A stretch of 5,345 bases of DNA, taken from an uncultured beta proteobacterium (GTDB lineage: Bacteria; Pseudomonadota; Gammaproteobacteria; Burkholderiales; Rhodocyclaceae). Below, in pieces: positions 1 to 5,143 of this stretch. How positions within the stretch are numbered: position 1 is the stretch's first letter; each line of letters begins with the position of its first letter. The translations under genes and the position numbers were made by a program. The stretch lies in NCBI GenBank assembly GCA_903933395.1, contig CAIZKA010000181.1, positions 1 through 5,345 on the forward strand, written 5' to 3'. Below the pieces are notes generated by a model that saw only the letters and a program-made list of their open reading frames with translations, did no database searches and was not told the origin of the DNA.

Positions 1-2032
1 ATGCTGGTTTGTCTGCGCCGACGACACCCACGGCACGCCGATCATGCTGCGCGCCGAGAAGGAAGGCATCTCGCCCGAGCAACTCATTGCCCGCGTCCAT
101 GCCGAGCACTCGCGCGACTTTGCCGGTTTCCATGTCGCCTTCGACAACTACCACACCACGCATTCGGACGAAACGCGGCATTACTCCGAGGACATCTACG
201 CCAAGCTCAAGGCCGCCGGCCTGATCGAGGTGCGCTCCATCGAACAGCACTACGATCCGGTCAAGCAGATGTTCCTGCCCGACCGCTTCATCAAGGGCGA
301 GTGCCCGAAGTGCGGCGCGAAAGACCAGTATGGCGACGCCTGCGAATCCTGCGGCGCCGCCTATGCGCCGACCGAACTGAAGAACCCCTACTCGGCGGTG
401 TCCGGCGCCAAGCCCGAGCTGCGTTCCTCCGACCACTATTTCTTCAAGCTCTCCGATCCGCGCTGCCAGGAGTTCCTGCGCCGCGCCACGCGCGAAGTCT
501 GCAAGGCGCAGCCCGAGGCGATCAACAAGCTGCAGGAATGGCTGGGCGAACCCGGCGAGAACAAGCTCACCGACTGGGACATCTCGCGCGACGCGCCCTA
601 TTTCGGTTTCGAGATTCCCGGCGCGCCGGGCAAATTCTTCTACGTCTGGCTCGATGCGCCGATCGGCTACATGGGCTCGTTCAAGAATTTCTGCACGAAG
701 AAGGGCCTGGATTTCGACGAGTACTGGGGCAAGGGCTCGCAGGCCGAGCTCTACCACTTCATCGGCAAGGACATCCTCTACTTCCACGCCCTTTTCTGGC
801 CGGCCGAACTCGAACACGCCGGCTACCGCATCCCGACCAGCGTCTTCGCCCACGGCTTCCTCACCGTCGACGGCGCCAAGATGAGCAAGTCGCGCGGCAC
901 CTTCATCACCGCCGAGAGCTACCTCGCGCAAGGCCTCAATCCCGAATGGCTGCGCTATTACTTCGCCGCCAAGTTGAACGGCACGATGGAGGACATCGAC
1001 CTCAACCTCGACGACTTCGTCAGCCGGGTGAATTCGGATCTTGTCGGCAAGTACATCAACATCGCCAGTCGCGCCGCCGGCTTCATCGCCAAGCGCTTTG
1101 GTGGAAAACTCGACGCGCGACACCTCAATGAGACCTTCCGCGCCGAACTGCCGGGCATCATGGAAGCCGGCGAGGAAATCGCCGGCTACTACGAGGGCCG
1201 CGACACGGCGCGCGCCCTGCGGCGGGTCATGGTGCTGGCCGACCAGGTCAACCAGTACGTGGACCGGAACCAGCCCTGGACGCTGGCCAAGCAGGAAGGC
1301 CAGGACGCCAAGCTGCATGAAGTCTGTTCGCTGCTGATCAACGCCTTCCGTCTGCTGACGGTCTACCTCAAGCCCGTGCTGCCCAAGCTCGCGCAACGCG
1401 CCGAGGAGTTCCTCAATGTGGCCTCCCTGCACTGGCGCGACGCCGAGTACCTGCTGCCTCCGGCGCACCTGATCAACGCCTACGAACACCTGATGCAGCG
1501 CATCGACCCGAAGCAGATCGAGGCGCTGGTCGCCGCCAATCGCGAATCGCTGGAACCCGCCGCGCAGTCCGCCGTGCCACCGGCGCCGACTCCCGAGCCT
1601 TCGCCGCAGCGTAACGCACAGCACCAGGCCGCCGTCCCCTCTCCCCAGCCCTCTCCCGCAAGGGGAGAGGGAACAATTGGCGGCGCTTTCGCGCCGATGA
1701 TTGGGATCGACGACTTCGCCAAAGTCGATCTGCGCGTCGCGCGCATCGCCGACGCGCAGCACGTCGAGGGCGCCGACAAGCTGATCCGCCTGACGCTGGA
1801 CCTCGGCGCGGACGGCACGCGCAATGTCTTCGCCGGCATCAAGTCGGCCTACGATCCGGCGCAACTGGTCGGGCGGCTTACCGTGATGGTGGCCAACCTC
1901 GCCCCGCGCAAGATGAAGTTCGGCATGTCGGAGGGCATGGTGCTCGCCGCCTCGGATGCCGACGGCAAGTCGCCCGGGCTGTTCCTGCTCTCCCCCGACA
2001 GCGGCGCACAACCTGGAATGAAAGTGAAATGA
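1..2032 (+). CDS. metG: Methionyl-tRNA synthetase, 5' end cut by the window edge
   Basis: Charges tRNA-Met with methionine using ATP, in the cytoplasm; needed for both initiation and elongation. The frame is open from the window edge (first full codon at base 2) and gives 676 residues to the TGA at 2030-2032. The first visible residues, CWFVCADDTHGTPIM, match the stretch just after the HIGH motif in class I MetRS, so about 45 N-terminal residues including HIGH lie outside. Visible landmarks: a zinc knuckle CPKCG...CESCG (Cys codons at 302, 311, 341, 350), the KMSKS loop at 878-892, a helical anticodon-binding domain (about 1000-1500), a low-complexity Pro/Ala linker (about 1545-1685), and a C-terminal EMAPII/Trbp111-like tRNA-binding domain (about 1690-2029, starting IGIDDFAKVDLRVARI). 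The linker contains a repeat-derived PSPQPSPARGEG segment. Overall size is close to the ~680-residue E. coli enzyme plus an extended linker. Identification is very secure. Confidence 0.98.
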   Translation, partial: CWFVCADDTHGTPIMLRAEKEGISPEQLIARVHAEHSRDFAGFHVAFDNYHTTHSDETRHYSEDIYAKLKAAGLIEVRSIEQHYDPVKQMFLPDRFIKGECPKCGAKDQYGDACESCGAAYAPTELKNPYSAVSGAKPELRSSDHYFFKLSDPRCQEFLRRATREVCKAQPEAINKLQEWLGEPGENKLTDWDISRDAPYFGFEIPGAPGKFFYVWLDAPIGYMGSFKNFCTKKGLDFDEYWGKGSQAELYHFIGKDILYFHALFWPAELEHAGYRIPTSVFAHGFLTVDGAKMSKSRGTFITAESYLAQGLNPEWLRYYFAAKLNGTMEDIDLNLDDFVSRVNSDLVGKYINIASRAAGFIAKRFGGKLDARHLNETFRAELPGIMEAGEEIAGYYEGRDTARALRRVMVLADQVNQYVDRNQPWTLAKQEGQDAKLHEVCSLLINAFRLLTVYLKPVLPKLAQRAEEFLNVASLHWRDAEYLLPPAHLINAYEHLMQRIDPKQIEALVAANRESLEPAAQSAVPPAPTPEPSPQRNAQHQAAVPSPQPSPARGEGTIGGAFAPMIGIDDFAKVDLRVARIADAQHVEGADKLIRLTLDLGADGTRNVFAGIKSAYDPAQLVGRLTVMVANLAPRKMKFGMSEGMVLAASDADGKSPGLFLLSPDSGAQPGMKVK
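1636..1671. repeat. C-rich/G-rich hairpin repeat lying in frame within the metG linker
   Basis: Two direct copies of ccctctccc (1637-1645 and 1649-1657, 12-base period) are followed by the inverted copy gggagaggg (1663-1671). The second copy and the inverted copy form a perfect 9-bp stem with a 5-base loop (1658-1662). Read in the metG frame the element gives PSPQPSPARGEG. From general knowledge, this peptide turns up in many unrelated proteobacterial proteins because the element is a widespread dispersed repeat. It falls between the anticodon-binding and EMAPII-like domains, where extra sequence should be tolerated. Confidence 0.8.
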
Positions 2033-2047
2033 CGGCATTCCCCCCGG

Positions 2048-2068
2048 CCCCCTTGCCAAGCAAGGGGG
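2048..2068. repeat. Perfect hairpin just after metG
   Basis: The arms cccccttgc (2048-2056) and gcaaggggg (2060-2068) form a perfect 9-bp stem with the loop caa, starting 16 bases after the metG stop. No T-run follows, so it is a poor classical rho-independent terminator. It could slow 3' decay of metG mRNA. It looks more like the first part of a longer composite repeat filling 2041-2140. Confidence 0.7.
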
Positions 2069-2080
2069 TGGCGGCAGTTC

Positions 2081-2095
2081 GCGGGCTACGCCCGC
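2081..2095. repeat. Short perfect hairpin in the metG-acylphosphatase spacer
   Basis: The arms gcgggc (2081-2086) and gcccgc (2090-2095) enclose the loop tac. It sits between two larger hairpins (2048-2068 and 2110-2140), so the whole spacer is built of consecutive inverted repeats. That pattern is typical of dispersed intergenic repeat elements in high-GC Proteobacteria. Confidence 0.55.
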
Positions 2096-2109
2096 TCCGG
2101 GCTATGGCT

Positions 2110-2140
2110 GCCTTGCCTCGGGGCGGCCCGGCGGCAAGGC
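2110..2140 (+). promoter_or_regulatory. Hairpin covering the ribosome-binding region of the acylphosphatase gene
   Basis: The arms gccttgcc (2110-2117) and ggcaaggc (2133-2140) are exactly complementary over 8 bp. An inner cggg/cccg stem (2119-2122 with 2127-2130) sits inside. The 3' arm holds AAGG (2136-2139), the only Shine-Dalgarno-like motif before the ATG at 2142, and it is unusually close (2 bases). When folded, this RNA would hide the ribosome site, so translation may depend on ribosomes or RNA structure upstream. The structure is seen in the sequence; any regulatory effect is inference. Confidence 0.45.
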
Positions 2141-2141
2141 G

Positions 2142-2417
2142 ATGACCGAGGTGCGCCGGCTGGTCATCAGCGGCATCGTGCAGGGCGTCGGCTTCCGCTA
2201 TGCCATGACGGCGCAGGCAAGGCTGCTCGGTATCACGGGCTGGGTGCGCAACCGCCGCGACGGCCGCGTCGAGGCCATGATCGCCGGTGACGCGGCGCAG
2301 GTCGAAGCCATGCTGGCTTGGACCTGCATTGGCCCGGCGGGCAGCAGCGTCGACGAACTGATCGTCGAACCCGCTGTCGGCGACTTCCGGGACTTCGAAC
2401 TGCGGCCCACCGCCTGA
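2142..2417 (+). CDS. acyP: Acylphosphatase
   Basis: Small cytoplasmic enzyme that hydrolyses acyl phosphates such as acetyl phosphate or 1,3-bisphosphoglycerate to the carboxylate and phosphate. The 91-residue product has the usual length. Both family signatures are present: GIVQGVGFR (residues 11-19), with catalytic Arg19 in the phosphate-binding loop, and GWVRNRRDGRVEAMIAG (33-49), with catalytic Asn37. The product starts MTEVRRLVISG, where the first beta strand is expected. No in-frame ATG, GTG or TTG was seen in the short stretch upstream; the GTG at codon 4 is a less likely alternative. The gene follows metG by 109 bases of repeat-rich spacer and may be co-transcribed with it, as no convincing terminator lies between. 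The true physiological substrate is unclear for this family. Confidence 0.95.
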   Translation: MTEVRRLVISGIVQGVGFRYAMTAQARLLGITGWVRNRRDGRVEAMIAGDAAQVEAMLAWTCIGPAGSSVDELIVEPAVGDFRDFELRPTA

Positions 2418-2545
2418 AGCTTCCATCCGATGGCCGGCGCCAAGCGCGCCGTTGACCGGTTTCTGCTCTTCAATTCCACGCTTTGAACCGATCGCCCATG
2501 CGTTAAGTTAAGTTCTTCCAAACGATCCAGAACCAAAATGCCCTT
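2418..2545 (+). promoter_or_regulatory. Spacer before the ACP gene with a possible weak promoter
   Basis: This 128-base gap is less GC-rich in its right half than the genes around it. A weak sigma70-like pair can be read: TTGAAC (2483-2488) and TAAGTT (2504-2509), with a short 15-base spacer, next to a tandem GTTAA repeat (2502-2511). A small hairpin, ggcgc/gcgcc (2436-2440 with 2446-2450), lies after the acylphosphatase stop but has no T-run. The gap and the change of gene theme suggest that a new transcription unit starts here. The promoter call itself is weak. Confidence 0.25.
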
Positions 2546-2803
2546 ATGAGCACCATAACCACTTGGAGCGACGAGGCCATCACGGCCAAGATTCGTGACA
2601 TCGCCAAAACCACCTTCGGCATGGACCTGCCGGACAGCAGCCAGCCCATAAAGGACTCGGGGCTCGACTCGCTGGCGCTGATCGACATCGTGATGGGGCT
2701 GGAAGAAACCTTCGGCTGCCAGTTGCCGCTGGAGCGCCTGCCGGCGAACCCGACCATCAACGACTTCGTGGCCCTGGCGCAGGCAAGCCTCGCAGAACGG
2801 TGA
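2546..2803 (+). CDS. Acyl carrier protein, stand-alone
   Basis: Carries acyl chains as thioesters on a 4'-phosphopantetheine arm. The 85-residue product has the four-helix ACP pattern with the attachment motif DSGLDSLALID; Ser42 is the predicted phosphopantetheine site. Helix II after it reads LALIDIVMGLEETFG, acidic as usual for docking partner enzymes. It is not the housekeeping AcpP, which has a DSLD(T/S)VE-type motif and lies among fab genes; this looks like a specialised ACP of a secondary lipid or polyketide-like pathway. The ATG at 2546 is the only usable start, because a stop in the same frame lies at 2504-2506 with no other ATG, GTG or TTG between. No Shine-Dalgarno motif precedes it. 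A three-codon frame (ATG at 2538, stop at 2547-2549) overlaps the start as ATGA. The stop overlaps the next gene's GTG start. Confidence 0.93.
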   Translation: MSTITTWSDEAITAKIRDIAKTTFGMDLPDSSQPIKDSGLDSLALIDIVMGLEETFGCQLPLERLPANPTINDFVALAQASLAER

Positions 2804-4032
2804 AAGAAGTCGTCGTCACCGGGCTGGGGATTGTTTCACCCATCGGCCAGTCCGCCGCCGAGGTTCTCGATCATCTGCTCGCGGTCCGTTCCGGCATCAG
2901 CCTCTGGTCGGCGGAAGGCTTTACCAAGACTTTCCCGGCCGGCATCATCCGCGGTGATTTCAACGATCACTTCGAAAAGAAGGACTTGCCCTACCTGGAC
3001 CGGATCACAAAAATGAGCATCGTCGCCGCGGAGCAGGCCCTGGCCGATGCCGGCCTGCCATCAGGCCTGGGCGAACCCGGTCCGCGCGCGGGGGTTTTTG
3101 CGGGTACCGTCAGCGGCGGCGCCGATACCCAAACCACTTGGCTGCATGACTATTCCGCCGGGGGCAAGCAAACCGCCCGCCCCTTCACTCTGATGGCCGG
3201 CATGCACAACGCCCCGGCCGCATGGATTTCGATCCGCCACCGAATCGCCGGCCCCGTCATCACCCATAGCTCGGCCTGCGCATCTTCCGGCGCGGCGATC
3301 GGCGATGCCATGCGCTGGATTCGCGCCGGCGATCTCGACCTGGCGATCGCCGGCGGCTGCGAGGCCACGCTGAATGCGCCGGTCATGGGGGCCTGGGACG
3401 GCTTGCGGGCGCTGGCCCGGCCCGATCCGGGCGACGTCGGTCGCAGCTGCCGCCCGTTTTCCCGCGACCGCGGCGGGCTGGTACTCGCCGAAGGCGCCGT
3501 GTTCCTCGTTCTGGAATCGGCGGAGCACGCCGCTTCGCGCGGTGCGCATGCCTACGCGACGCTCTCCGGTTACGGCATCGCCTGCGATGCCTACCATGTC
3601 GGGTCCCCGCATTCGCGCGGGCAGACCGCCGCCATCACGGCCGCCTTGCGCGATGCCGGTCTGCATCCGTCCGACCTGTCCTACATCAACGCCCATGCCA
3701 CCGCGACCCCGACCGGCGATCCGGTGGAAGTGGCGTCCCTGCGCGACGCCCTCGGCGATGCGGCCGACGCCGTGCCCGTCAGCAGTACCAAGGCCCAGCA
3801 CGGACACATGCTGGGCGCCGCCAGCGCCATGGAGCTGGCAGTCTGCTTGCTGGCCATGAAGCACGGCTTCCTCCCCGCCACGGCGTTTCTCGAGGATATC
3901 GACCCGGCATGCCAGCTGCGGCACGTACCCATGGTCGTCGAGCGGGACGTGCACATTTGCCACACTTTGAGCCTGAGCGCGGGTTTTGGCGGGACCAACA
4001 TCGCCCTGGTGGCCAGCCGCAGGATAGACTGA
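2800..4032 (+). CDS. Beta-ketoacyl-ACP synthase, FabF-like (KAS II type)
   Basis: Catalyses decarboxylative Claisen condensation of malonyl-ACP with an acyl thioester, extending the chain by two carbons. The 410 residues match the FabF length. The thiolase fold begins at once with VVVTGLGIVSPIG. Visible active-site parts: nucleophile Cys160 in HSSACASSGAA, His299 in NAHATATPTGD, Lys331 and His336 in SSTKAQHGHMLGAA, and the GFGGTN loop at 395-400 with gating Phe396. All catalytic residues are present, so it is predicted active and not a chain-length-factor decoy. One deviation is NAHAT where FabF usually has NAHGT (Ala300). The GTG start at 2800 overlaps the ACP stop by four bases (GTGA) with little Shine-Dalgarno signal, so translational coupling to the ACP is likely. 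Chain-length preference cannot be read from the sequence. Its remoteness from other fab genes suggests a specialised pathway. Confidence 0.95.
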   Translation: MKEVVVTGLGIVSPIGQSAAEVLDHLLAVRSGISLWSAEGFTKTFPAGIIRGDFNDHFEKKDLPYLDRITKMSIVAAEQALADAGLPSGLGEPGPRAGVFAGTVSGGADTQTTWLHDYSAGGKQTARPFTLMAGMHNAPAAWISIRHRIAGPVITHSSACASSGAAIGDAMRWIRAGDLDLAIAGGCEATLNAPVMGAWDGLRALARPDPGDVGRSCRPFSRDRGGLVLAEGAVFLVLESAEHAASRGAHAYATLSGYGIACDAYHVGSPHSRGQTAAITAALRDAGLHPSDLSYINAHATATPTGDPVEVASLRDALGDAADAVPVSSTKAQHGHMLGAASAMELAVCLLAMKHGFLPATAFLEDIDPACQLRHVPMVVERDVHICHTLSLSAGFGGTNIALVASRRID

Positions 4033-4054
4033 GCATCCCGTTGGCGTGAAATAA

Positions 4055-4092
4055 CTCGTTCGGAGCGACTGGTGATAGTCGAGCGAAGCGAG
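4055..4092. repeat. Imperfect inverted repeat after the ketosynthase gene
   Basis: The left arm (4055-4070) and right arm (4077-4092) pair as CTCG/CGAG, TTCG/CGAA and CGACT/AGTCG. That makes 13 bp with one bulged G (4088), a small internal loop and a GGTGAT apical loop. It begins 23 bases after the ketosynthase stop. No T-run follows, so it may protect the mRNA 3' end or act as an atypical terminator, or it may be a dispersed repeat of the GAGCGAAGCGAG kind. Confidence 0.5.
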
Positions 4093-4103
4093 CTGGCAAG
4101 AAG

Positions 4104-4133
4104 CCTCCCCGTGAGGGGAAGGTCGCATGCGAC
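4104..4133. repeat. G/C-run hairpin beside a 12-base perfect palindrome
   Basis: A tcccc/gggga stem (4106-4110 with 4115-4119, loop gtga), extendable past a bulged A, is followed directly by the perfect palindrome gtcgcatgcgac (4122-4133). The first part resembles the C-run/G-run hairpins at 1636-1671 and 2048-2068, hinting at a related repeat family. The palindrome has the form of a dimeric protein-binding site about 105 bases before the rpfF-like start, but nothing identifies a regulator. Confidence 0.4.
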
Positions 4134-4237
4134 GTTTGCGATTGGAGGATGGGAGGGGCGGGTCATTAATTCGCCTTTCGTATGTTTCATCATCGACGGG
4201 TGTCTTTCACTATCAAGTGCGTTAGAGGGTCTTCACC
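4134..4237 (+). promoter_or_regulatory. Leader of the DSF synthase-like gene with its ribosome-binding site
   Basis: The stretch 4160-4220 is clearly AT-richer than its surroundings, as expected for a promoter region, with candidate elements such as TATGTT (4181-4186) and TATCAA (4211-4216). No good -35/-10 pair at standard spacing stands out. A clear Shine-Dalgarno motif AGAGGG (4224-4229) lies 8 bases before the ATG at 4238 and fixes that start. This suggests transcription separate from the ACP/ketosynthase pair. Confidence 0.4.
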
Positions 4238-5143
4238 ATGAAACTAGCCTCTGCTGTGCGGCACGTTGCGGCCGACGACGCTTCGATCACGACCCGCGTG
4301 GACGGGTCGCACGATACCTTGTGGGTGACGCTCGAGCCGGCACCCGGGCGGCCGCACAACTTCTCGCTGGCACTGCTCTCGGGTCTTGAGCGGCTGCTGG
4401 ACCAGTTGGAGGACAGCCGGTGGCAGTGGCGCAACGAGCGCTTGCGCTACCTTGTGCTGGAGTCCCGCCATCCCCGCTATTTCGCCTTGGGCGGCGACCT
4501 GGCTTTTTTCCGGGACTGCATCGAGAACGGCAATGCCGGCGCGCTGCGCGCGTATTCGATGCGCTGCCTGTCGCTGATCCACCGGATCTTTACCGCGTCG
4601 CAGGATGTCACGACCGTGGCCATGGTGCGCGGCCGCGCGCTGGGCGGCGGCTTCGAGACGGCACTGTGCGCATCGCACCTGGTCGCCGAGCGCGGCGCCG
4701 ATTTCGGTTTCCCGGAAATCACCTTCGGCACCTTTCCCTGCACGGGAGGCATGACGCTGCTCGCCCACCGCATCGGGCTGCGCCGCGCCGCCAGCTTCCT
4801 GCGCAGCGCACGCATCCATTCCGCCGCGGACTTGCTCGCGCAGGGCGTGGTGGATGAGTTGTGCGAAGCCGGCGAAGGTCCGGCCGCGGTGCAGCGCTTC
4901 ATCGCCGAGCATCGCCGGCGCTACAACGCGCGCATGGCGCTGCAGCGCGCCGAACAGCGCATGGCATCCTTCGACCTGGCCGAGTTGCGCCTCGTCGTCG
5001 AAGATTGGGTCAACACCGCGATGGCGCTTTCCGCGGAAGAACGCCGGGTGCTCGATACCCTGGTGCGCATGCAGGCGGCCGATGCCGGGTACGCCGACGC
5101 AAGCGGTCTCAGGCTACCCATTCCCCCGCAGCGTTCGGCCTAG
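4238..5143 (+). CDS. rpfF: DSF synthase-like enoyl-CoA hydratase/crotonase family protein (RpfF homologue)
   Basis: RpfF-type enzymes make the diffusible signal factor, a cis-2-unsaturated fatty acid, from 3-hydroxyacyl-ACP by dehydration and thioester cleavage in the cytoplasm. The 301 residues compare with 289 in Xanthomonas RpfF. The match runs along the whole protein: a DTLWVTLEPAPGRPHNFSLALL opening strand region, LGGDLAFF (84-91, oxyanion-hole region), RGRALGGGFETAL with Glu140, FGFPEITFGTFP with Glu160, and a C-terminal tail EDWVNTAMALSAEERRVLDTLVRMQ typical of RpfF and absent from ordinary crotonases. Glu140 and Glu160 have the same 20-residue spacing as the catalytic pair Glu141/Glu161 of Xanthomonas RpfF. 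The start has a good Shine-Dalgarno site 8 bases upstream. The gene converges with and overlaps an Hpt-domain gene, as expected of an rpfF/rpfC pair. The alternative, a polyketide beta-branching crotonase, fits the tail less well. Signal chain length is not predictable. Confidence 0.85.
   Translation: MKLASAVRHVAADDASITTRVDGSHDTLWVTLEPAPGRPHNFSLALLSGLERLLDQLEDSRWQWRNERLRYLVLESRHPRYFALGGDLAFFRDCIENGNAGALRAYSMRCLSLIHRIFTASQDVTTVAMVRGRALGGGFETALCASHLVAERGADFGFPEITFGTFPCTGGMTLLAHRIGLRRAASFLRSARIHSAADLLAQGVVDELCEAGEGPAAVQRFIAEHRRRYNARMALQRAEQRMASFDLAELRLVVEDWVNTAMALSAEERRVLDTLVRMQAADAGYADASGLRLPIPPQRSA

Noticed and set aside
1..1131. Open frame of 376 codons on the + strand starting at base 1
   Set aside because: It is in the wrong frame over metG; the translation is Arg/Leu-rich low-complexity sequence, while the metG frame is recognisable throughout.
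2048..2068. Rho-independent terminator of metG
   Set aside because: The stem is strong but no T-run follows, and the next bases form further hairpins; a repeat element is the better reading.
1878..2426. 182-codon - strand frame over the metG end and acylphosphatase gene
   Set aside because: It is antisense to two real genes and includes the peptide PLLGKGAGG, which comes from translating the hairpin repeat at 2041-2140.
2546..2803. Housekeeping AcpP
   Set aside because: The motif around the modified Ser (GLDSLALID) and the context without fabD, fabG or the usual fab genes differ from acpP loci; only one KS gene follows.
3061..4128. Long open frame of 355 codons on the - strand opposite the ketosynthase gene
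   Set aside because: It lies opposite a well-recognised enzyme in GC-rich DNA, where long antisense frames are common. The translation is Gly/Arg/Ala-rich with no recognisable domain.
4072..4389. 105-codon + strand frame through the spacer into the rpfF-like gene
   Set aside because: It translates inverted-repeat sequence and then the rpfF-like gene in the wrong frame; no family resemblance and no ribosome site.
4238..5143. Ordinary fatty-acid-oxidation enoyl-CoA hydratase or polyketide HMG-type beta-branching crotonase
   Set aside because: The C-terminal tail and the motifs around both glutamates match RpfF along the full length, and no HMG synthase or decarboxylase partner is present. The ACP/KS neighbours alone would have allowed the polyketide reading.
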